64,000 bases of DNA, taken from contig CAYZWT010000009.1 in the NCBI GenBank assembly GCA_964482225.1, forward strand, positions 70,464 through 134,463, in the 5' to 3' direction. The notes beneath the pieces are model-generated. The model searched no databases. It was not told where the DNA came from and saw only the letters and a list, made by a program, of their open reading frames with translations. The position numbers and the translations under genes were made by a program. Below, piece by piece: positions 58,576 to 64,000 of this stretch. Within the stretch, counting starts at the first letter, position 1, and the number at the start of each line of letters is the position of its first letter. This stretch comes from UBA1429 sp964482225. GTDB taxonomy: Bacteria; Chloroflexota; Anaerolineae; UBA1429.

Positions 58576-59286
58576 ATGACAGAAGAGACCGTTTCGTGCG
58601 TCGAGCCCGCGGGCGGCCCGGTGAACGAGGCTCCTGCCCAGGGCGAGCAGCAGCAACCATCATCCATAGGAGGCGTAATCATGGATATTGCACGTGCAGG
58701 TGGCAAGGCCCCTGATTTCCAGGGGACGGCGTATCACAACGGAGGGTTCAAGCAGGTCAAGCTCTCCGACTATGCGGGCAAGTGGACGGTGATCTGCTTT
58801 TACCCGGGCGATTTCACTTTTGTTTGACCCACCGAGTTGGCGGCGGTCGCCGCCAAAAAGGCCGAGATTGATGCGCTGGGCCTGCAAGTGCTGGCCATCA
58901 GCACCAACAGCCATTTTGTGCACAAGATCTGGCAAGAACAAGAGCTCTCCAAGATGGTGGAGGGCGGGTTCCCTTGGCCGATGGTGGCCGACACCACCGG
59001 CCGCATCGGGCGCGCTTATGGCGTCTATGATGAGCAAGGCGGGGTAGACATTCGCGGGCGCTTTATCATTGATCCGGATGGCGTCATCCAGGCGATGGAA
59101 GTGCTGACCCCAACCGTGGGCCGCAACGTGAACGAGCTGATCCGGCAGGTCAAGGCGTATCAGTACGTCCGGGAGACCGGAGAAGTGGCGCCGGCCGGCT
59201 GGCAGCCTGGCAAGCCCACCCTCAAGCCCAGCCCGGCCCTGGTGGGCATGGTCTGGAAAGAGTGGAAGGTCGAAAACGCGGACTGA
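58576..59286 (+). CDS. Probable selenocysteine peroxiredoxin (TGA-recoded)
   Basis: The frame from ATG 58576 encodes 236 residues if TGA 58825-58827 is read as selenocysteine (residue 84). The TGA falls exactly at the peroxidatic Cys: FYPGDFTFV-U-PTELAAV, where ordinary relatives read FTFVCPTE. The frame stays open and in phase after it (GGFPWPMVADTTGRIGRAYG, RGRFIIDPDGVIQAMEV, GWQPGKPTLKPSPALVG), so it is one gene. No resolving Cys is visible in the C-terminal part; Cys also occurs at residues 9 and 79. The enzyme would reduce peroxides. An internal ATG at 58681 has a second good ribosome site, AGGAGG. Confidence 0.82.
58837..58856 (+). promoter_or_regulatory. SECIS-like stem-loop
   Basis: TTGGCGGC and GCCGCCAA form a perfect 8-bp stem with loop GGTC. 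The stem begins 9 bases and the loop 17 bases after the TGA. Bacterial SECIS elements place a G-starting loop of this size at about this distance. Confidence 0.65.
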
Positions 59287-59309
59287 TCGCGTCGTATTGA
59301 TGTGAGATC

Positions 59310-59350
59310 GGGCCAACGGGGCCTCCACAGCGCCCCCGTTGGCCCTTTTT
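59310..59350 (+). terminator. Intrinsic terminator of the peroxiredoxin gene
   Basis: GGGCCAACGGGG pairs with CCCCGTTGGCCC (12 bp) and TTTTT follows directly. This is the clearest terminator in the window. Confidence 0.88.
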
Positions 59351-59355
59351 GCACC

Positions 59356-59384
59356 TTGACAGCCCCGCCTCCCTGCCCCAAAAT
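59356..59384 (+). promoter_or_regulatory. Promoter of the zinc-ribbon/lipoprotein operon
   Basis: TTGACA (59356-59361), 17 bases, CAAAAT (59379-59384). Confidence 0.5.
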
Positions 59385-59431
59385 AGCGGCATGACAAGCG
59401 GCCACGGCGCTATCGCAAGGAGTGTGCTGCC

Positions 59432-60394
59432 ATGCAATGCCCTCACTGTCACGCCTCCATCACGCCCGATGCATTGGTCTGTAGCTCCTGCCGGGCCACC
59501 CTGTTGCACGATACACCCGCCTGGCAGATGGCCCGGCAGCGCTATGCCGACCTGGTGGCCCGCTATGCCGGGGGCGAGCTGGACGACGCCGCCTTTCTGG
59601 AGGCCCACGCGGCCCTGGCGATGGAGGATGCCCAGGGCCGTTACTGGCTGCCCGGCGAGGACCCCCGCACGCCCTTTTTGTGGGATGGCGAGAGCTGGAT
59701 CCCCCAGCCGGTGGCCCTTGTAGCGCCGGCTTCCGCCCCGCCACCCGCACCGGCGCCCGCTTTTGCCGCCGCACCGCCTCCCATGCCCGCCTATGCCGGC
59801 CCGGCGGGTCCGCCGCCGCCCGCACCGCCCATATCCGAGGAGCCAAAGAAACGCCACCGCCTGCGCGGTTGCTGCCTGGGCACCCTCATCGTTCTGCTGC
59901 TCATCTGCGGCGCCGGTGTGTTCGTCTCTCCCCTGCCCCAACGCTGGGGGCTGCGCCGCTCGCCCGCCGAAAAGGCATTTGTCCCCGAGCCCGACCGGGG
60001 CCCCGCCGTGGCCCTGACCGCCGAGCTGCAAGAGGCGGGCGTGGATACCACCGGCCTCTACCTCTACGTGCTGCCCTATGAGGAGCAAGAAGGCGGCGTG
60101 CTGTATGCCGTGTTGGATGGCGCCAGCGGCTTTGGCTTTGCCAGGTCCGGCGATTCGGAGCCCCTCCTGGACTATATGACGATGCTGGCGGAGAGCGAGG
60201 CCGCCCAGCGCGCGGGCGTGCAACGTATTGCCGTGGACTATCGCGACCGCGACGGCCAGCAGGTGGCCGTGCTCACGGCGTCTAGCGAGTCGGTGTTGGC
60301 CTTTGGCCGCGGCGAGATGCCCCTGGAGACCTTTATGCAAGAGCTGGAGGGCAAGGTGGACGTGGTGAGTATCGGCACAGGAGGTCTGGAATGA
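59432..60394 (+). CDS. Zinc-ribbon membrane protein with proline-rich linker
   Basis: The 320-residue protein begins with a zinc ribbon (CPHCHASITPDALVCSSC), then a small helical region, a Pro/Ala-rich linker (residues about 100-135), one membrane helix (CLGTLIVLLLICGAGVFVS) and an outer alpha/beta domain of about 150 residues. The zinc ribbon is presumably cytoplasmic. The next gene overlaps its stop (ATGA). Function unknown. Confidence 0.7.
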   Translation: MQCPHCHASITPDALVCSSCRATLLHDTPAWQMARQRYADLVARYAGGELDDAAFLEAHAALAMEDAQGRYWLPGEDPRTPFLWDGESWIPQPVALVAPASAPPPAPAPAFAAAPPPMPAYAGPAGPPPPAPPISEEPKKRHRLRGCCLGTLIVLLLICGAGVFVSPLPQRWGLRRSPAEKAFVPEPDRGPAVALTAELQEAGVDTTGLYLYVLPYEEQEGGVLYAVLDGASGFGFARSGDSEPLLDYMTMLAESEAAQRAGVQRIAVDYRDRDGQQVAVLTASSESVLAFGRGEMPLETFMQELEGKVDVVSIGTGGLE

Positions 60395-61047
60395 ACCGCA
60401 CGCTGCGTTTGATCTGTCTCGGTCTCTTGCTCACTATCGTTGGCTTGCAGGCCGCCTGCGATGATTGGACGCCAGATGACCGTGCGCTGGTGCGCTCTTT
60501 TGCCGAGGATTGGCTGCGCTCCAAGAACATGCACCCGACCCACGAGGACGGCTCGATCAACTGGCTGGGGACGGCCAATATCGCCAGGCGGGCGGTCACG
60601 GGGCGCTCGGGAGACTCTGAGGTGGACGCCGTGCTGGATGCGTACGACGTGCTGAGCAACATCCACGAGGCCGACCGGCTCATGGCCCAGGGCATGGCCC
60701 AGGGCGATGCCGATGCCATAGACCAGGCCATCGCGCGTCGCCCCGGCGATTGGACCTACCGCACCGCGCGGGCGGCGGTGGCCCTGATCAATGGCGATGC
60801 AGAGACATACGAGGAGCAGCGATCTGAGGCCGAGCAGATCGTTTTCACCCAGGGCATTGATCCGGTCTGGTATCACCAGCAGAGCATCCAGGCCCTTGGA
60901 GAAGTGGCGGGCCAGGTGGAGACGGCGCCCCAATGTCAGGCGATCCTGAACCAGATGGCCCTGCACTATGCCGAGCTGTTCGATCTCACCGGCCAGCCTT
61001 CATATGCAGAGCGGGCCAATAACGCGCTCGATACTACCTGCCCATAG
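60391..61047 (+). CDS. Lipoprotein
   Basis: The 218-residue product has a signal peptide with a lipobox at LQAAC (lipidated Cys about residue 23), then a helical domain (DRALVRSFAEDWLRSKNMHP, ANIARRAVTGRSGDSEVDAV). Start ATG 60391 overlaps the previous stop by 4 bases, so it is co-translated with the zinc-ribbon membrane protein. It should face the outside of the membrane. No family is recognised. Confidence 0.75.
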   Translation: MNRTLRLICLGLLLTIVGLQAACDDWTPDDRALVRSFAEDWLRSKNMHPTHEDGSINWLGTANIARRAVTGRSGDSEVDAVLDAYDVLSNIHEADRLMAQGMAQGDADAIDQAIARRPGDWTYRTARAAVALINGDAETYEEQRSEAEQIVFTQGIDPVWYHQQSIQALGEVAGQVETAPQCQAILNQMALHYAELFDLTGQPSYAERANNALDTTCP

Positions 61048-61116
61048 TAGGCGCCCTTCGGTGTCTGCGGCTAGGCGGCAGGGGACGTGAGAGGCGCCTG
61101 CCTGTGCAGGGGAGAC

Positions 61117-62364
61117 ATGATGGACGAAAAGCTATCCGGCGAAGAGCAGCTATTGGTGCTGGCCAAGGTCTTGCAGGCGATCCCGCTCTACTTTGCCCAC
61201 TGGGAGAGTTCGCACATAGCCAGAGGCGAGCTGGAGCAGGCATTCGAGACCCTGGTGAAAGAGACGCTGGCCTGTGGCAATGATCGCCGCCGCTTTTCCC
61301 TTTTGCTGATGGCCTTTTTTGCGCGCCTCAACAACGGGCACACCGCATTCCTAGATGACCATCTAGAGCAAAACCCTCCGCTGGGTCTGGCGCTCCGGCT
61401 CCTGGATGAGGGCTGGGTCGTCATTGCATCCGATCTGCCCGGTCTGCGGCCAGGCGATCTCGTCCGGCGCCTGGAGGACAAGCCGGTCGAGGAGTGGTAC
61501 GAGGCGCTCTATCCTTACACCGTCGGGAGCGCCCAGGCGCGGACGGCGCAATTCGGCGAGGCGCGGGGGGTCTTGTTCCCCTCTCTTTTGACGACGTTTC
61601 TCCCGGAGCGTTTCGCGCTGACGTATGCGGACGCAGAGGGCGCCACACACGCCCTGGCCGTGGACCGCGCCGCGCCGGCGGGGCATGCAGCGCCGCCAGC
61701 GACGGTCGCCAGGCGCTTGGATGAACACCTGGCGTATATCAAGATCCCCAGCTTTTTGGATCCGGCCTTTGAGGCCAGGGCCGTCGCATACGTGCGCGAG
61801 TACGCCGAGGTGCCCTGCTTGATCGTGGATGTCAGGGGCAACGGCGGCGGGAACACCCCCGGCGAGCTGATCCGCGCGTTGATGGACCGGCCCTACCACT
61901 GGTGGAAAGAGAGCTTGGCGTTCAACGCCCCCATGCTGACGCATCGGACGCTGTCTGACTATGCTGCGGGGCTTGGCGACAGCGTCCAGCTACTGCGGAC
62001 ATCTCCGCCCAGCCGGCCAAGCGACGAGGGCTACCGAGGCCGTCTGCTGATCCTGGTGGATCGCGCCACCTGGTCAGCGGCGGAGGATTTCACCATGCCC
62101 TTCAAGGACAATGGCCGGGCCACCATCATCGGCGAGACGACGGGCGGGTCATCCGGCCAGCCCTTTATGCATGCGTTTGACAACGGCATGGCCTTTGCCG
62201 TGGGCGCCAAGCGCCAGTTTCTGCCCGACGGGGCGGCGTTCGAGGGCGTCGGCCTGGCCCCGGATATCGCCGTGACCATCCGGCGCCAGGACCTCTACGC
62301 GGGGTGCGACGTGGCGCTGGAGACGGCCATCGGCCTGGCCAAGGCCGACCCACCCGGGCACTGA
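61117..62364 (+). CDS. S41-family peptidase
   Basis: The 415-residue protein starts at ATG 61117 (or ATG 61120) behind GGGGAG. It has the C-terminal processing protease fold: a PDZ-like segment (EGWVVIASDLPGLRPGDLVR), VDVRGNGGGNTPGELI, and the catalytic Ser in LVDRATWSAAEDFTMPF with GETTGGSSGQPF after it. No signal peptide is evident, so it may be cytoplasmic, or secreted by another route. Substrates of this branch are unknown. Confidence 0.87.
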   Translation: MMDEKLSGEEQLLVLAKVLQAIPLYFAHWESSHIARGELEQAFETLVKETLACGNDRRRFSLLLMAFFARLNNGHTAFLDDHLEQNPPLGLALRLLDEGWVVIASDLPGLRPGDLVRRLEDKPVEEWYEALYPYTVGSAQARTAQFGEARGVLFPSLLTTFLPERFALTYADAEGATHALAVDRAAPAGHAAPPATVARRLDEHLAYIKIPSFLDPAFEARAVAYVREYAEVPCLIVDVRGNGGGNTPGELIRALMDRPYHWWKESLAFNAPMLTHRTLSDYAAGLGDSVQLLRTSPPSRPSDEGYRGRLLILVDRATWSAAEDFTMPFKDNGRATIIGETTGGSSGQPFMHAFDNGMAFAVGAKRQFLPDGAAFEGVGLAPDIAVTIRRQDLYAGCDVALETAIGLAKADPPGH

Positions 62365-62390
62365 CCTACGCCCCGCTCTGCTTCCCGTCC

Positions 62391-63461
62391 TCAGCCCGCG
62401 TCTCCCTCTGCTTGCGCCCGTGCGATCTGCCGCCAGGTCTCATCCAGCGTATCGGGGGGCACCAGACGCTCATTGGGCGCCTTGCGCGCCAGGGTCAGGG
62501 CGCCGCTGGGGCAGGTGGAGACGCACAGCCCGCAGCCGATGCAGCGCGCGGCATTGTGCGCCACGCCCCCCTCCCCCTGAGACAGGGCCCCCATCGGGCA
62601 GCGCCCCAGGCAGATCCCACAGTCTATGCAGAGTTCGGGCGCAAACCGGGCGATGAACGGGTTGGCCACCGCCTCTGCGGGCGCGGGGTGCCGCTTGAGG
62701 CCCGCCAGAACGCCACAGCAACAGGAGCAACAGGTGCAGAGGAAATCAATGTCCTTCGAGTTGCTGGGCTGCAACACCAGGTTGGCAGCATCGGCCCGCG
62801 CCAGGATCTCGAACACCTCGGCTCGCTCGATGGCGCGGCCATAGCCGACGCGCACCGCGTACTCGGCCCATTGGCCAAAAGACAGGCAGCTCTCCTCCGG
62901 CGCGTCGCAGCCGCCCCCGTGCAGGTGGGCCGTGCGGCGGCACACGCAGGGCAATACGGCGAACCGGTCGTGGGTCGCCACCAGGGCCTCCACACGCTCG
63001 TAGGGCAGCACCTCCAGGGGCGCCTGGAGGCTCTCGCCGATGGGGATGGTGCGCATCTGGGGAGGGCCGACGGGGCGCCGGCGCCGTTGGGTGCGGAAAT
63101 AGTCCGCCGTGCTTTGCAGCCATTCCTGATCCTGGCGGTGCAACTGGAACTCCCAGATGCCGACGACAAAGGGGATCGCCTGGTAGAGGGGCTCGTTCTC
63201 GGCCCCACGCACCTCCAGGATCAGCCCTTTGCGGGCCATCTCGGCCAGTTGCTGCCCTGCGGCCGCCGGCGACAGTCCGGCCCGCGCCCCGATGATGGTG
63301 GCGGATTCGCGCTCCAGGGTCAGGTGCACAGCAAGCTCGGCATCCTGGGGGGTAAAGAGCGTTCGCAGCAGGCGGAGCTCGATGGCCTCGTCTCGCGAGC
63401 CGAACCCGCCGGGCAGCCGGTCCAGGTGGGCGGCCAGTGTGCGATAGGTTTCCTCGTGCAT
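62391..63461 (-). CDS. Iron-sulfur protein with winged-helix-like N-terminus
   Basis: The 356-residue protein starts at ATG 63461 behind GGGAGG. The N-terminal 90 residues are helical with a winged-helix-like pattern. The middle has CVCRRTAHLHGGGCDAPEESC and a Cys cluster CTCCSCCC. Two ferredoxin-type motifs, CIDCGICLGRCP and CIGCGLCVSTCP, near the end bind two [4Fe-4S] clusters. It may carry electrons or sense redox state. The gene is alone on its strand and convergent with the peptidase. Confidence 0.83.
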   Translation of the reverse strand: MHEETYRTLAAHLDRLPGGFGSRDEAIELRLLRTLFTPQDAELAVHLTLERESATIIGARAGLSPAAAGQQLAEMARKGLILEVRGAENEPLYQAIPFVVGIWEFQLHRQDQEWLQSTADYFRTQRRRRPVGPPQMRTIPIGESLQAPLEVLPYERVEALVATHDRFAVLPCVCRRTAHLHGGGCDAPEESCLSFGQWAEYAVRVGYGRAIERAEVFEILARADAANLVLQPSNSKDIDFLCTCCSCCCGVLAGLKRHPAPAEAVANPFIARFAPELCIDCGICLGRCPMGALSQGEGGVAHNAARCIGCGLCVSTCPSGALTLARKAPNERLVPPDTLDETWRQIARAQAEGDAG

Positions 63462-63607
63462 GGGCGTCCTCCCTACAAGGGTATCGTGACCTGGAGGCTG
63501 CCGCACTGGCAAGTGAGGCATGTGCGCTTGTGGGGCCAGGCAGGTCTGGCCATATGGTGGCACAGGCGCGGGAACGCGTCAAGCGGGATATAGCTCGCGG
63601 GCCAGGT

Positions 63608-63881
63608 GTAACTGGTCAGAATTGAGGAGACGAGTTCTTGACCGTCCAGAACGGTGATGCCAACATTCCGCAATCGGTGAGTACGCAGCCTCGGCTATGG
63701 AGGGCGGGCGTCTCGCCCGCCTACGCTGCGCAGCAGCGTCCAAAGCGCAATACTGCACAGGACTGTAACTCCCGAAGGGTGAGCCGCCTATCGGCGGCAC
63801 GCGGGCGAGACGCCCGCGCCCCAAGCTTACCCGTCGCTGTCGCCTACGCGTTGGCCGCTTCCCCCAAGTCTGAACTGATAC
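63608..63881 (+). mobile_element. MITE copy B, 274 bp
   Basis: The element starts GTAACTGGTCAGAATTGAGG and ends, on the other strand, GTATCAGTTCAGACTTGGGG, imperfect 20-bp inverted ends. It is flanked by an exact 8-bp direct repeat GGCCAGGT (63600-63607 and 63882-63889). It shares the TTCTTGACxGxxCAGAACGG stretch and both ends with copy A. It encodes no protein, and GTAA-type ends with 8-bp duplications suit an IS66-type transposase. Confidence 0.8.
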
Positions 63882-63889
63882 GGCCAGGT

Positions 63890-64000
63890 CCCACAACCCG
63901 CAGCAGTATCGCAGTGCAACGAACCGGATGCGTTTGCCCCGGGTTGACGTGATTGTTCGAGTATTGGTGGAGCATATTGGCACCTGAGAGGGAGGCAGGG
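63890..64000. other. Right-edge intergenic sequence
   Basis: TTGACG at 63944-63949 and GGGAGG at 63990-63995 suggest that a plus-strand gene begins just past the window. Nothing else can be read. Confidence 0.35.

Noticed and set aside
58837..59286. Separate peroxiredoxin-like gene starting at TTG 58837
   Set aside because: It lacks the N-terminal half, has no ribosome site, and is in the same frame as the upstream part; a recoded TGA explains the data better.
1..64000. tRNA or rRNA genes
   Set aside because: No cloverleaf with a TTCGA-type T-arm plus matching acceptor stem, and no rRNA-like conserved segments were found by eye on either strand.

Overview
This is a GC-rich bacterial chromosome segment carrying about 60 protein genes on both strands. 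I saw no rRNA, tRNA or CRISPR array. The best guess for the host is a member of the Chloroflexota. This is inference from a C-terminal YLPLVL-type tail on a secreted protein (a second secreted protein has a related YYFPIV segment near its N-terminus), a GerW-type protein, a bacterial RIO kinase and the mix of MFS carriers and GH42/GH31 glycosidases; no marker gene settles it. Many promoters follow one pattern, TTGACA-like, 17 bases, TACAAT-like, so housekeeping sigma sites can be read by eye.

Layout. 1-7.4 kb: the N-terminal part of a secreted GLUG-repeat protein that runs off the left edge, a 2-hydroxyacid dehydrogenase, a VOC protein, small membrane proteins, a DUF5655 protein, an APH-fold kinase and a RIO kinase preceded by an attenuator-like leader. 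7.8-16.4 kb: iron-dependent alcohol dehydrogenase, ADP-ribosylglycohydrolase, three MFS carriers, and a two-gene UxaA-type sugar-acid dehydratase. 16.5-21.6 kb: the greA-lysS-cytidine deaminase operon, a two-cluster ferredoxin-like aldo/keto reductase, a solitary XRE regulator and an EamA carrier. 21.8-26.3 kb: a sugar operon with a GH42 enzyme split into two reading frames and a YicI-like GH31 alpha-xylosidase. 26.3-31.8 kb: a MITE-like element, a TetR regulator with its operator, and a 1496-residue beta-helix surface protein containing a recent tandem duplication. 31.9-33.7 kb: bipA. 33.9-36.6 kb: an AT-richer restriction-modification island with a HEAT-repeat putative nuclease. 37-41.4 kb: GerW, CAP, NIPSNAP, nitroreductase, DUF3159 and GNAT genes. 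41.4-45.7 kb: two large GH42-like glycosidases. 45.8-49.9 kb: a second MITE, a DUF362 protein, an AT-richer orphan with a phage-protease-like N-terminus, an MFS remnant, and an ECF sigma/anti-sigma pair. 50-58.3 kb: small kinases and membrane proteins, a corrinoid-type methyltransferase next to a methylmalonate-semialdehyde dehydrogenase, and hydrolases. 58.4-64 kb: a peroxiredoxin with an in-frame TGA at the catalytic cysteine, a lipoprotein pair, an S41 peptidase, an iron-sulfur protein and another copy of the MITE.

The most striking items are (1) the probable selenocysteine peroxiredoxin at 58576-59286, where TGA replaces the peroxidatic Cys codon and is followed by a perfect 8-bp SECIS-like stem; (2) the restriction-modification pair at 34019-36582, whose nuclease candidate joins a PD...ExRxK/CxxC domain to HEAT repeats; (3) a pair of MITEs (45797-46104 and 63608-63881) with GTAA-type ends and 8-bp target duplications, pointing to an IS66-type transposase acting in trans.
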